Positions 19,100-27,975 of a DNA stretch of 49,373 nucleotides are shown here, one piece after another. Each line of letters starts with the position of its first letter. Within the stretch, counting starts at the first letter, position 1. The notes below the pieces were generated by a model. The model saw only the letters and a list, made by a program, of their open reading frames with translations. It was not told where the DNA came from and ran no database searches. Location: assembly GCA_025358575.1 (NCBI GenBank), contig JANYJA010000012.1, forward strand, positions 1 through 49,373, given 5' to 3'. A program made the position numbers and the translations under genes. Source of the DNA: Terriglobia bacterium (lineage in GTDB: Bacteria > Acidobacteriota > Terriglobia > Bryobacterales > Bryobacteraceae).

Positions 19100-20467
19100 T
19101 CAACCAAATCGTTCTGAACTTCGTGTTTCTGGCGTTGCCGAATCACCGGCTCGTCGCGCCGCAACGTCCAATAAAATCAGGCCAGGCCGTGGTTTCTCGC
19201 GTAATCCAATCTCGGTCACTGAGCCGATGCGGACTGAACGTAATTGATTCGCTCCCGTCCAGTTCTCAATCTGCACGGGGAGGTAGTTGTCCGACAGAGC
19301 CGCGCCGGGGTGCTCGAGCGTGACCACGCTTACTGTTCGCTCGATCATGCTCTGACGGAAAGCCAGATTTTTGGCCTCGGCTAACTCGCGGAGAACGCGG
19401 TTTCGGGCCCGGCGCACCTGCATGGGAACCGCGCCCTGCATTGCAGCCGCCGGCGTGCCCGGCCGCTCCGAGTAGGTGAACACGTGCAGGTAAGTAAACG
19501 GAAGGCTCTCAATGAAACTTCGGGACTCCTCGAACTCGGCGTCAGTCTCCCCCGGAAATCCGGTCATGACGTCGGCTCCGATGGCGGCATCGGGCATCCA
19601 GGCGCGCGCTTTGGCGAGGCGGTCGGCATAGTGGCGGGGACGATATTTTCGGTGCATGCGGCGGAGCACCGCGTCCGACCCAGATTGCAATGGCGCGTGA
19701 ACATGAGGGGCGATTCGCGGCGATTCGGCCATCAATCCAAGCAGATCGTCGCTGAAATCCATCGGCTCGACTGAACTCAACCGAATCCGCGCTGCGTGGG
19801 TCTCGGCGAGAAGCCGGCGAAGCAGATCGGGAAGACGCAGCGAACTGCCAGTCTCGCGCCCCCAGCGCCCGAGGTTGATCCCAGTCAGCACGATCTCGGG
19901 GTAACGATCGCTTAGTCCGCGGACCTGCTCGATCACCTGTTCCACTGGCGAGAACCGGCTTCGGCCGCGCACCGACGGAATGATGCAGAAAGAGCAGCGA
20001 TTGTGGCACCCGTCCTGAATTTTCAGGTTGGGCCGAGCCCGGTGGGGAAGAGATTCCATACCCGGCGCGGTCAGATAGTCCCGCGAACTAAAGATATCTG
20101 CCACATGCAGATGCGAATGGTAAGGCGCGCCTGCGACAATCTCGGGGATGAGGCTTTTGTGAGAGTTGCCGACTACCCACTCGACGCCAGGCAGATCGGC
20201 GAGTTCGGCGGGGGCTCGCTGGGCGTAGCATCCCGTGACCAGAATGCGGGCGCTCGGATTGTCGCGATGCACCCGCCGAACGGCTTGCCGCGCATCGGAA
20301 TCGGCGGCGGATGTAACGGTGCAAGTATTGAGAATGACAAGATCCGCGCTGCTGGACTCTGAACTTTGGAGGCCAATTGCAGAAAGGAGGGATTCAAGCG
20401 CCGCCCCATCCGCCTGGGTAGCGCGGCACCCGAAATTTTGAATGTGAAAGCGAGCCGGAGTGCTCAT
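19100..20467 (-). CDS. mtaB: tRNA t6A37 methylthiotransferase MtaB
   Basis: The 455-aa radical SAM enzyme adds a methylthio group to t6A at position 37 of ANN-decoding tRNAs. The N-terminal domain carries the auxiliary cluster cysteines (C14 in FGCRATQAD, C49, C80). The radical SAM motif is CHNRCSFC (C154, C158, C161) preceded by KIQDG. Residues FCIIPSVRGRSR and the TRAM-like C-terminus fit the MiaB/MtaB group. FGCRATQAD rather than the MiaB-type start favours MtaB. It lies 18 nt downstream of a small charged protein gene. Confidence 0.92.
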   Translation of the reverse strand: MSTPARFHIQNFGCRATQADGAALESLLSAIGLQSSESSSADLVILNTCTVTSAADSDARQAVRRVHRDNPSARILVTGCYAQRAPAELADLPGVEWVVGNSHKSLIPEIVAGAPYHSHLHVADIFSSRDYLTAPGMESLPHRARPNLKIQDGCHNRCSFCIIPSVRGRSRFSPVEQVIEQVRGLSDRYPEIVLTGINLGRWGRETGSSLRLPDLLRRLLAETHAARIRLSSVEPMDFSDDLLGLMAESPRIAPHVHAPLQSGSDAVLRRMHRKYRPRHYADRLAKARAWMPDAAIGADVMTGFPGETDAEFEESRSFIESLPFTYLHVFTYSERPGTPAAAMQGAVPMQVRRARNRVLRELAEAKNLAFRQSMIERTVSVVTLEHPGAALSDNYLPVQIENWTGANQLRSVRIGSVTEIGLREKPRPGLILLDVAARRAGDSATPETRSSERFG

Positions 20468-20485
20468 CGGCCCTGCTGTCGACCT

Positions 20486-20704
20486 CTACTGTTCGCCTTC
20501 GGTCTGCTCGACGATGACAAGTCGATCCAGGTAATCGAACTCCTGGGGGGAGAAGAACTCTAGATCGTCGTCAGGGGCGCCAGGCCCGCGGGTGAGCTTT
20601 TCTTCTTTCCTTTGCTCACGCTTCGCGGCTTTGTCCTTTTGACGATCTTGGCGAGCGAGCTCTTTTTGGCGCTTTTTGAAGGTGGTGCTTGATCGACCGG
20701 CCAT
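20486..20704 (-). CDS. Small charged protein of unknown function (72 aa)
   Basis: The product is almost entirely charged. Residues 9-38 are Lys/Arg/Gln/Glu-rich and probably helical. An acidic tail follows with FFSPQEFDYLDRL. The opening TTFKKRQKELARQ is reminiscent of small hypothetical proteins common in Acidobacteria and other soil bacteria. A G-rich site (AAGGGGG) lies 8 nt before the ATG. The strong basic helix suggests nucleic-acid or ribosome association, but this is inference. It sits between the RRM gene and mtaB on the same strand. Confidence 0.7.
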   Translation of the reverse strand: MAGRSSTTFKKRQKELARQDRQKDKAAKREQRKEEKLTRGPGAPDDDLEFFSPQEFDYLDRLVIVEQTEGEQ

Positions 20705-20793
20705 GATTTGCCCCCTTGTTCCGTTCCGGGCGACCTCGGGCCACCCGGTCTCTAATTTTTAGACGCGCCGCTCCCGGCGCAAGGTTCTACTTC

Positions 20794-21189
20794 TTACCAG
20801 CGCGGCTCCCGGCGTTGCCGACCAGAGCCGCCGCCGCCGCCTTCACGATTCCCGCCGCCTCCGCCTCCGCCGCCTCTATTGCCGCCGCGGTCTCCGCTAT
20901 AACCTCCGCCGCCCCCACCGCCAAAGCCCCTTCCGCCGCCTTCGGTTTTAGGACGCGCCTCATTGATATTTAGCGCGCGACCGCCCAAATTGGTGCCGTT
21001 AAGCGCCGTTATGGCGCGGTCCGCTTCGCCCTCATCCGACATTTCCACAAACGCGAAGCCGCGTGAGCGTCCGGTGTCCCGATCGGTCTTAATGCTGACC
21101 CGGTCGACCGTGCCGTGCGTTTCGAAAAGCGCCCTGATCGATTCCTCGGTTGCCCCGAAATCCAGATTCCCCACAAAAATGTTCTTCAC
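20794..21189 (-). CDS. Gly-rich RRM RNA-binding protein (cold-inducible type)
   Basis: This 131-aa product has one RNA recognition motif (residues 1-80) with RNP2 (NIFVGNL) and RNP1 (RGFAFVEM). A C-terminal low-complexity Gly/Arg tail (FGGGGGGGYSGDRGG…) ends in RREPRW. The start is GTG at 21189, fixed by AAGGAG 5 nt upstream. Bacterial RRM proteins of this layout are typical of cyanobacteria and are also seen in Acidobacteria; they are thought to bind single-stranded RNA, often under cold stress. A promoter-like pair 105 nt upstream implies a long leader. Confidence 0.93.
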   Translation of the reverse strand: MKNIFVGNLDFGATEESIRALFETHGTVDRVSIKTDRDTGRSRGFAFVEMSDEGEADRAITALNGTNLGGRALNINEARPKTEGGGRGFGGGGGGGYSGDRGGNRGGGGGGGGNREGGGGGSGRQRREPRW

Positions 21190-21300
21190 GAAATCTCCTT
21201 AACTCGATTTGAAAGCTGGCTGCAACTGGGCAGAGGGGAGAGGGGCGACCGGGTCGCTCGAAACGTCAGCCGGGTTAGCGGGACAATCAAATCCGTTTCA

Positions 21301-21330
21301 ACTATATCAGTGACCAGTGGTTTGCCGCAA
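21301..21330 (-). promoter_or_regulatory. Predicted promoter of the RRM gene
   Basis: On the minus strand TTGCGG (21330-21325) and TATAGT (21306-21301) are separated by 18 bp, the same -10 and spacing as the gltB promoter. Transcription starting near 21294 would give a leader of about 105 nt. Long leaders are common in cold-regulated RNA-binding protein genes. Confidence 0.4.
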
Positions 21331-21364
21331 GCGAAGCCCTTAGAACTTTTCTGGGAATGCGGCT

Positions 21365-22057
21365 CTAAACAACTGAAAAAACGGGATGAATCTTCGATGC
21401 GGCGCGCGCGAACACTGCCGAGAGCATCGCTTCGGTGAGGCGCCCGGTGGACGTGTTTTGCTGGCTCGGATGGTAGGATGCAAGCAGAAGGGGATGCCCC
21501 GGTCCGGTGGAGTGAGCCTGATTGTGACCAAATCTGAATTGGCCACGACTCCCGATGGCGCCGCGTTCCTGCAGCACTGACAGATAGGAATCGAAAGCGA
21601 TGTGGCCCAACGCGACGACTACTTGGATGTCGGCGAGCAGGTCCAATTCCCGGCGGAGAAACGGGCGGCAGTTCACGATTTCTTCGCGGGCCGGCTTGTT
21701 ACCGGGGGGAGCGCAGTGCGCCACGGCGGAAATCCAGGCATCGCGCAATCGCAGGCCGTCATTTCGGTCGCGGCTTTCCGGCTGGGAGGCGAATCCGTTT
21801 TGGTGTAAGACTCGATAGAGGAGGTCGCCGGAACGGTCGCCGGTGAACACTCGTCCAGTACGGTTAGCGCCGTGTGCGGCGGGAGCCAGTCCCAGAATCA
21901 GGAGGCGCGCGGAGGGGTCGCCGAACGATGGCACGGGCCGGCCCCAATAAGTCCATTCGCGGAAGGCGCGACGCTTAATCTCTGCAATCTCGATGCAATG
22001 CCGGCGCAGGCGCGGACATCGTTCGCAAGCGATGATCTCTTCCTGCAAGACGGCCAT
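21365..22057 (-). CDS. udgB: Family-5 type uracil-DNA glycosylase
   Basis: The product is about 230 aa from ATG 22057 (MAVLQEEIIACERCP); a start 36 nt further upstream would overlap the divergent SDR gene. The motifs fit the UdgB family: cluster cysteines in CERCPRLRRHC, motif 1 GLAPAAHGANRTGRVFTGDRSGD without the catalytic Asp of other families, and motif 2 YHPSQQNTSTGR. It removes uracil and other deaminated bases from DNA. The neighbours give no functional link. The stop is 175 nt upstream of the RRM start. Confidence 0.9.
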   Translation of the reverse strand: MAVLQEEIIACERCPRLRRHCIEIAEIKRRAFREWTYWGRPVPSFGDPSARLLILGLAPAAHGANRTGRVFTGDRSGDLLYRVLHQNGFASQPESRDRNDGLRLRDAWISAVAHCAPPGNKPAREEIVNCRPFLRRELDLLADIQVVVALGHIAFDSYLSVLQERGAIGSRGQFRFGHNQAHSTGPGHPLLLASYHPSQQNTSTGRLTEAMLSAVFARAASKIHPVFSVV

Positions 22058-22080
22058 CCCGGATTGGATATTATGCAACG

Positions 22081-22830
22081 ATGACTCAACCATTTCGATT
22101 AGACGGACGGAAAGCGCTGGTTACGGGAGGCGCGAGCGGCATCGGGGAGGCGACTTGCCGGGCACTTAGCGCCGCGGGAGCTTCCGTGATTATTGCAGAC
22201 ATGAATCGCGAGAAGGCCGAGAGCCTTTCGGCGGAACTTTCGGGTTCTGCTGTATTGGTAGTCGACATAACTGACGATATACATGTTAAGGAGTCGGTTG
22301 GCAGTCTCGACCGGCTGGATATTTTAGTCAACAATGCGGGCATTGGGTTGGTTGGAGGCGTCGAAGACACGGAATTGGCGGATTTCCAGCGTCTGTTTCG
22401 AGTGAATGTGGAAGGACTCTTCCTGGTGACGAAACATGCTATGCCCCTCTTGATTGCCTCATCCGGGTGCATTGTCAATATCGGGTCGGTTGCGGGGCTC
22501 GTCGGGGTGAAGAAGCGGTTCGCCTATTGTGCAACCAAAGGAGCGGTTGTTGCCATGACACGTCAACTGGCAGTGGACTATCCAACCCAGATTCGCGTGA
22601 ACTGCATTTGTCCCGGAACCGTGGACACGCCTTTTGTGGAAGGTTACTTGCAAAAGTATCACGCGCACGAGCTTGAGAAGATGCGAGCGGAGTTAAGTCA
22701 GCGGCAGCCAGTTGGACGGCTGGGCAAGCCCGAAGAGATCGCGAGTCTGGCTCTTTTTCTTTCGACGTCGGAAGCGCAATTTGTGAATGGAGCCGTAATA
22801 CCGATCGATGGCGGGTGGACGGCAGCCTGA
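22081..22830 (+). CDS. Short-chain dehydrogenase/reductase
   Basis: This 249-aa classical SDR has the cofactor motif TGGASGIG near residues 16-23, NNAG near 86-89, the catalytic Ser in NIGSVAG, YCATK as the YxxxK motif, and the C-terminal GAVIPIDGGWTAA. An Asp after the second beta strand (IIADMN) favours NAD over NADP. The closest remembered relatives are sugar-acid or 3-oxoacyl type dehydrogenases (for example 2-keto-3-deoxy-L-fuconate dehydrogenase), but the substrate cannot be read from sequence. It is divergent from udgB. Confidence 0.9.
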   Translation: MTQPFRLDGRKALVTGGASGIGEATCRALSAAGASVIIADMNREKAESLSAELSGSAVLVVDITDDIHVKESVGSLDRLDILVNNAGIGLVGGVEDTELADFQRLFRVNVEGLFLVTKHAMPLLIASSGCIVNIGSVAGLVGVKKRFAYCATKGAVVAMTRQLAVDYPTQIRVNCICPGTVDTPFVEGYLQKYHAHELEKMRAELSQRQPVGRLGKPEEIASLALFLSTSEAQFVNGAVIPIDGGWTAA

Positions 22831-22970
22831 AAATGAGGGGAATTCTGCAAATATCCAGTTCGATTAAAATGAGAGTAGTATTGACGAGGACAACTACATT
22901 CATTCAAACTGTAACTTCCGGTTGCTCCTCCGGATCTCAAGCCGGTGTTCTATCACAATCTGCGCGAAAC

Positions 22971-24161
22971 ATGAAAAGCCGACTCCTAAATTCTCCCGCT
23001 TCAGTTCTGATTCAGCTTGCGCTGCTGCTGGTGTTTTTATCTGGCGACTGTCTGGCGGCTAAATCTCGCCACACGAAACACGCGGCCGCTGGTACGTCCC
23101 GTCATTCGCGCGGCTCTTCCCGCCACCGAGCCGCCGTTAGATCCGTTCATGGTCACCGCCATGGAAAAACCCATGGCGGGTCGCACGTTGCCCGATCGGG
23201 ATGGAGTCCCTGGGATGAGCCCACCTATAAAGATTCAACCGCGGGCGACAATGTCGACGGGGAAGACCTGGATATCCGGCGGGCGGCAGTCGAGGCGTTA
23301 GGACAATTCAACGGGTCGATCGTCGTGGTGGATTCCAATACGGGTCGCATCCTTACCATGGTGAACCAGAAGCTGGCGTTAGGCGGCGGATTCCAGCCGT
23401 GTTCCACCATTAAAGTTTCGGTTGCCCTGGCGGCTTTACGGGAGCACTTAGTAGAGCGCACCAGTTTGATTCACCTCCCTGGCCGCGCCCACATGGACCT
23501 CACCACTGCCATCGCGCACTCTAATAATTTTTATTTTGCGAACCTCGGAATGAAATTGGGCTACGAGCGCGTGAATTACTACGCGCATTTATTTGGTTAC
23601 GGCGAAAAAGCCGGCTTGGATATCCCAGGCGAACAGCCCGGTCATTTCCCTTCGGCTCCCCCGAAAAATGGCGGTGTTGGAATGCTAACCAGCTTCGGCG
23701 AAGAGATTGAGCAGACTCCGCTACAGCTTGCGGGTATCATGACGGCGATCGCCAATGGGGGCACACTTTACTATTTGCAATATCCCCGCACGCAGCAGGC
23801 TCTGGCTGCGTTTAGTCCGCAGGTTAAGCGGCACCTGGATATCAAGCCCTTGATTGACGAAATCAAGCCAGGGATGCAGGGGGCGGTGGAATTCGGGACC
23901 GCGCGACGCGCCAAGCAGGAAGACACAATCATGGGCAAGACTGGAACCTGCAGCGAAGGGCGCACCCATCTTGGCTGGTTTGGCTCCTTCAACGACGCGG
24001 GTAAGAACAGAATTGTGGTGGTGGTGTTGTTGACGGGTGGCAGGCCTTCCATCGGCCCCATGGCTGCGGGTGTTGCCGGTGACGTATACCGCCATTTGGC
24101 GCAGAAGAACTACTTCGCCACGAATCACCCTCTTACTCCAGCCGCGCTAATTGCGCCGTAG
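22971..24161 (+). CDS. Penicillin-binding-type transpeptidase with basic His-rich linker
   Basis: The product is about 396 aa from ATG 22971, chosen because it starts a signal peptide or anchor (LIQLALLLVFLSGDCLA); in-frame codons further upstream give no membrane segment. Residues about 31-78 are a low-complexity basic linker rich in His, Ser and Arg. The transpeptidase domain follows with S145-TIK, S184-NN and the KTGT motif near residue 323. The dimerisation domain of classical PBP2/PBP3 is absent, so this is a short periplasmic transpeptidase or a related serine acyltransferase. The upstream 140 bp shows no convincing promoter. Confidence 0.85.
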   Translation: MKSRLLNSPASVLIQLALLLVFLSGDCLAAKSRHTKHAAAGTSRHSRGSSRHRAAVRSVHGHRHGKTHGGSHVARSGWSPWDEPTYKDSTAGDNVDGEDLDIRRAAVEALGQFNGSIVVVDSNTGRILTMVNQKLALGGGFQPCSTIKVSVALAALREHLVERTSLIHLPGRAHMDLTTAIAHSNNFYFANLGMKLGYERVNYYAHLFGYGEKAGLDIPGEQPGHFPSAPPKNGGVGMLTSFGEEIEQTPLQLAGIMTAIANGGTLYYLQYPRTQQALAAFSPQVKRHLDIKPLIDEIKPGMQGAVEFGTARRAKQEDTIMGKTGTCSEGRTHLGWFGSFNDAGKNRIVVVVLLTGGRPSIGPMAAGVAGDVYRHLAQKNYFATNHPLTPAALIAP

Positions 24162-24210
24162 AGAAATCCGCTGCGCGTGATAAAGATCGCGCATGGAGTA
24201 TTCTCTAAAG

Positions 24211-24543
24211 ATGCGAGTAATTTTTCTCTCTCTTCTTCTGGCTGCGTCGTCCTTTGCGGCTGACATTACAGGCACCTGGAATTTTTCCGTGAATACTCCG
24301 GCCGGGAATGGTAGTCCCACATTTGTTTTCCAACAGACTGGCGAGAAGCTGACCGGCACCTACACCGGATATTTCGGCAGCGCGGAGTTGCAGGGGACCG
24401 TGAAAGCAGATGATGTGGAGTACTCTTTCACCACCCAGACCGGAAAGATATCTTATAAGGGTAAGGTCGCAGGCACCAAGATGAAGGGGATCGTTAAGCT
24501 GGAAGAATTGGGAGAGGGTACCTTCGAAGGCTCAAAGAAATAG
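24211..24543 (+). CDS. Small exported beta-rich protein
   Basis: The product is about 110 aa. ATG 24211 gives a compact signal peptide (MRVIFLSLLLAASSFA); a start 18 nt upstream is also in frame. The mature part (ITGTWNFSVNTPAG…, FVFQQTGEKLTGTYTG, LQGTVKADDVEYSF, GTKMKGIVKLEELGEGTF) has an alternating strand pattern like lipocalin or DUF-type beta-barrel proteins found next to secreted enzymes in Acidobacteria. The function is unknown. Confidence 0.75.
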   Translation: MRVIFLSLLLAASSFAADITGTWNFSVNTPAGNGSPTFVFQQTGEKLTGTYTGYFGSAELQGTVKADDVEYSFTTQTGKISYKGKVAGTKMKGIVKLEELGEGTFEGSKK

Positions 24544-24622
24544 CCATTAGATAGTACCATTCAAAGACAAAAATTGGGGATTGTACGGTATCCTTTAGCT
24601 TCCAGCCCGCATTCTCCCCATT

Positions 24623-26680
24623 ATGTCCAAACTTGTACCGCAGTCCCTCGTATTGTTTTTTATTTCCCTGGTGGTCAACGCTCAAACGCCGCCACCGGTT
24701 CCTTCGCTTTTCCAGGACTTATATACCCAGCTCACGAATCAGATTACGAGCTTCAACACTATCGTAGGCGGCGGATGGAACGGCCAGCCGTATCCGGTCA
24801 TTAATTCGGCCCAGCTTCGATCGGCTTCTTGCGAGCAGGGTGGGCTGCTGCTTGGGCCGGGGTATTACAGCGGAGTTCTAAATGAAATTCAATCCTTGCA
24901 AGCCCTCGGGATTAACACGTTTACGGTACACATTGACTTTCCCACGCTCGATCCGGCTTTTTACCTTAACCAGGCGGACTACCAGAACTACCTGAACTTC
25001 TATATCCAGCTCAGCAATGATATTCACGCCAGAGGCCTGAAACTGATTGTGGAGAATTCTGTCGTGTTTCCGCAGCCGGGAATTTCTACCCTGAGCGCGC
25101 CTGTGTTCTATAAAACATTAACCTGGACAACTTATGAGCAATCGCGGGCGCAGCAAGCAGCGTTGATTGCGCAGCAACTTCATCCGGATTATCTGTCGGT
25201 GATAACTGAGCCAGATACCGAATCAAGCGCCACTCTCCAGATCAACGTAAACACGGTGAGCGGAGCGACGGATATGCTGAATCAAATGCTGGCTGCGATT
25301 CAGGCGACGGGCGTGACCGGGGTCAGTGTAGGGGCTGGATGTGGAACTTGGCAGAATGGATTTTCGAATTTTGCGACTAGTTTCGCGGGCACGGCGGTGC
25401 AATTCGTCGACATGCATATTTATCCGATCAATCGAACCTACCTGCCGAATGCGATCACGATTGCCCAAATTGCGCACGCGGCCGGTAAGCAGGTGGGAAT
25501 GACGGAAACCTGGATGTACAAGGAAAGAGACAGCGAGCTTGGGAAGCTCACGTCGACAGTCATATATGGCCGAGATCCATTTAGTTTTTGGGAGCCTCTC
25601 GACCAGAGCTACCTACAGTCGATCGTGAACTTCGCCCAGTATCAGCAGTTGACCTTCATTTCTCCTTTCTGGAGCACTTATTTCCATGTGTATCTGGATT
25701 ATGCGACTTATGGCACGATGACCGCGTCGCAGTTACTGTCCTTATCGGGCACTCAATCCGGCGTCGCGATCAGCTCGGGCCAGTTCACGCCTACGGGAAC
25801 GGCTTATGAAAACATGTTCTTTAAACCGATTGACACTATACCGCCCACCGCCCCCCCTGGTCCTGGGTACACTGCAACCACGACTCAGATTAATTTGACC
25901 TGGCTTTCCAGCAGCGATAACGTTGGGGTCGCCGGATACAATATTTATCGCAATGGCACCCTTGCAAACACCACCAGCGGCCTCTTCTTTCAGGACCTGA
26001 ATCTCACCGCGAACACCGCATACAACTATGCCATTGAAGCGTTTGACGCGCTGAAGAATACCTCTCCCCAGACGTTAATTACGGCCACTACCCAGCGGAA
26101 TCCGGATACACAGCCGCCGACAGTGCCCACGGGTCTGGCAGCCACTGGGACGGGCGTCACCCAGATAAGCCTTTCATGGACAGCATCTACGGATGACGTA
26201 GCCGTAACGGGTTATAAAATTTACCGGGGTACTGCTCCGACCACAGTGGCGATTTATTCAAGCTCCGCCTCTAACTCATTCCTCGATTTGAACTGCAGCC
26301 CGACAGCCGCCTATTATTATTCCGTGGCTGCGTACGACGCCGCCGGCAACGTATCCGCTCAATCCACGGTGATTTCCGGGAAGAGCCTCCCCGATACCGT
26401 TCCGCCGTCGGTGCCGACGAATTTGCAGACCACCGCAGTGGCCAGCACCAGCGTTTCGCTTGCGTGGAGTGCATCTACCGACAATGTGAAAGTTTCGAAC
26501 TATCGCATTTATCGCGGGACTTCCCCGACGACGCTCCAAAATATTGGCTCGACCACGACCTTGGCTTACACCGATACCAAGGTGACGACTAAGAAGACTT
26601 ACTATTACACGGTGGCTGCCGTGGATACGTCCAAGAACGTTTCCGCCCAGAGCCCAGCTATACTGGTGACGACTCCGTAG
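24623..26680 (+). CDS. Secreted glycosidase-like barrel with three fibronectin type III domains
   Basis: The 685-aa product has a signal peptide. Residues about 30-400 form a probable (beta/alpha)8 barrel with two Glu residues placed like the acid/base and nucleophile of clan GH-A glycosidases: E196 in SVITEPD and E295 in VGMTETWMY. The usual Asn before the first Glu is replaced by Thr, so activity is not assured. Three FN3 modules follow (about 407-495, 500-590 and 592-685), each starting with a PPT(A/V)P-like linker and containing the W-x-(A/S)S(T/S)D(N/D)V signature. No exact GH family is recognised. It would act outside the cell on polysaccharide. Confidence 0.75.
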   Translation: MSKLVPQSLVLFFISLVVNAQTPPPVPSLFQDLYTQLTNQITSFNTIVGGGWNGQPYPVINSAQLRSASCEQGGLLLGPGYYSGVLNEIQSLQALGINTFTVHIDFPTLDPAFYLNQADYQNYLNFYIQLSNDIHARGLKLIVENSVVFPQPGISTLSAPVFYKTLTWTTYEQSRAQQAALIAQQLHPDYLSVITEPDTESSATLQINVNTVSGATDMLNQMLAAIQATGVTGVSVGAGCGTWQNGFSNFATSFAGTAVQFVDMHIYPINRTYLPNAITIAQIAHAAGKQVGMTETWMYKERDSELGKLTSTVIYGRDPFSFWEPLDQSYLQSIVNFAQYQQLTFISPFWSTYFHVYLDYATYGTMTASQLLSLSGTQSGVAISSGQFTPTGTAYENMFFKPIDTIPPTAPPGPGYTATTTQINLTWLSSSDNVGVAGYNIYRNGTLANTTSGLFFQDLNLTANTAYNYAIEAFDALKNTSPQTLITATTQRNPDTQPPTVPTGLAATGTGVTQISLSWTASTDDVAVTGYKIYRGTAPTTVAIYSSSASNSFLDLNCSPTAAYYYSVAAYDAAGNVSAQSTVISGKSLPDTVPPSVPTNLQTTAVASTSVSLAWSASTDNVKVSNYRIYRGTSPTTLQNIGSTTTLAYTDTKVTTKKTYYYTVAAVDTSKNVSAQSPAILVTTP

Positions 26681-26688
26681 CGCGCAAG

Positions 26689-27834
26689 TCACCGCAAGTC
26701 CGAGCGCTCGATAGAAACATCCGGACGGCTCAGCACTTCCGGCAGAAGCTCAATACCCAACCCAGGACCGGGAGGCAGCGGGAAACTCCCGTTGACCGAC
26801 GGTATTGGATTCGAGACGACGCCAATGTACTCGTCGCCGTAGTGGCGGCGCACCGATTCGAGAATATAAAGATTGGGCACATTCGCGGCTAAGTGAAGCG
26901 ATGCCGCATGCAGCACCGGACCGCCGCAGTTATGAGGAGCGATAGGCAGATACCACGTTTCCGCCATGATGGCGATTTTCTTCGCTTCGGAAATTCCTCC
27001 GCACCAGCAGATATCCGGCATCACGATGCGCGCGGCTTGGTTCTCGAACAACTCGCGAAAACCGTAGCGCGTCATCAGCCGCTCGCTCACGCACAGCGGC
27101 AGGCTAGTCGTCGCCGCCAGCTCACGGTATGCGGTTAGGTTGTCCTGCGGGAGCATCTCTTCGAGCCACATTGGAGAATACGCTTCCACGGCCTGCGCGA
27201 TCTTGATGGCGCACGGCAGATTCCAATAGCCGTGGAACTCCATGGCGACATCCATCGAGTCGCCGAATTCCTCGCGAATCAGGCGCAGAGGCTCGAGGCC
27301 CTGGCGCATCTGATCCGCGGAAATGAAATTGCCGCCGGTTTCGACAGCCACACCGTCGAAAGGCCAGATCTTCATGGCGTTCACGCCCGCCGCCTTCAGC
27401 TCCCGCGCCAAACGCACGGGCTCCTTCATGAAATCGATATGGTCGTAGCAGGTGTTGTAAGTGCGGATACTGTCTCGCGAAGCCCCACCAAGTAACTGAT
27501 AAATTGGCACGTTGGCGGCTTTACCGGCAAGATCCCACAGCGCGACATCGATCGCACTGATGGCGCGCATCTCGGCTCCGCCCCAACCGCTGTAAGACAC
27601 CGCGCGGAACATATCCAGCCAGAGCTTGTCGATTTCCGCAGGGTCGCGGCCCAGCAAGACCGGCGCCAGCGCATGATGGACGATGGCCTTTTCGGCGTCC
27701 GGCCGCGGATAGGTTTCGCCAAGCCCCACCAGCCCGGTGTCAGTGTGGATCCGGACCCATAGCCACTGAATCGGCCCCCAGTGTACGGTGATCCCACGGC
27801 GGACATGGATGGTTTCAATCGCGGTGATGCGCAT
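26689..27834 (-). CDS. Mandelate racemase-type sugar-acid dehydratase
   Basis: This 381-aa enolase-superfamily protein of the MR subgroup has K155 (MKIWPFD), metal ligands E199 (in MEFHG, with H201), E225/E226 (LEEM) and E251 (SER), and H301 in APHNCGGP. This arrangement is shared with galactonate and similar acid-sugar dehydratases. The exact substrate is undetermined. It is convergent with the FN3 glycosidase-like gene, 8 bp apart, and divergent from the site-2 protease region. Confidence 0.88.
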   Translation of the reverse strand: MRITAIETIHVRRGITVHWGPIQWLWVRIHTDTGLVGLGETYPRPDAEKAIVHHALAPVLLGRDPAEIDKLWLDMFRAVSYSGWGGAEMRAISAIDVALWDLAGKAANVPIYQLLGGASRDSIRTYNTCYDHIDFMKEPVRLARELKAAGVNAMKIWPFDGVAVETGGNFISADQMRQGLEPLRLIREEFGDSMDVAMEFHGYWNLPCAIKIAQAVEAYSPMWLEEMLPQDNLTAYRELAATTSLPLCVSERLMTRYGFRELFENQAARIVMPDICWCGGISEAKKIAIMAETWYLPIAPHNCGGPVLHAASLHLAANVPNLYILESVRRHYGDEYIGVVSNPIPSVNGSFPLPPGPGLGIELLPEVLSRPDVSIERSDLR

Positions 27835-27870
27835 TCCGCCAGTTTAAGCGGTTACGATGGGAGAGACGCA

Positions 27871-27942
27871 ATGGCCCTGCTGGCAATCGGAATTATTGTG
27901 GCGCTGCTGGTGCTGTGGTCCACCGTAATTCGCCGACGCTAG
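27871..27942 (+). CDS. Possible 23-aa membrane peptide
   Basis: A short frame (MALLAIGIIVALLVLW, then STVIRRR) encodes one hydrophobic helix ending in three arginines. A purine-rich GGAGAGAC lies 3-10 nt before the ATG. It starts 36 bp from the divergent MR-type gene and ends 33 bp before the site-2 protease gene. The composition and positive C-terminus fit a real single-span peptide, but the frame is too short for sequence alone to prove coding. Confidence 0.35.
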   Translation: MALLAIGIIVALLVLWSTVIRRR

Positions 27943-27975
27943 AACATCGCTAAAGAACGGATTTCTCAAAATAAA

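Noticed and set aside
20738-20778. GC-rich hairpins between the RRM and 72-aa genes
   Set aside because: The stems are imperfect and no T run follows on the strand carrying the genes, so they cannot be called terminators.
22881-22886. TTGACG resembling a -35 box ahead of the transpeptidase gene
   Set aside because: No acceptable -10 element occurs at 16-19 bp.
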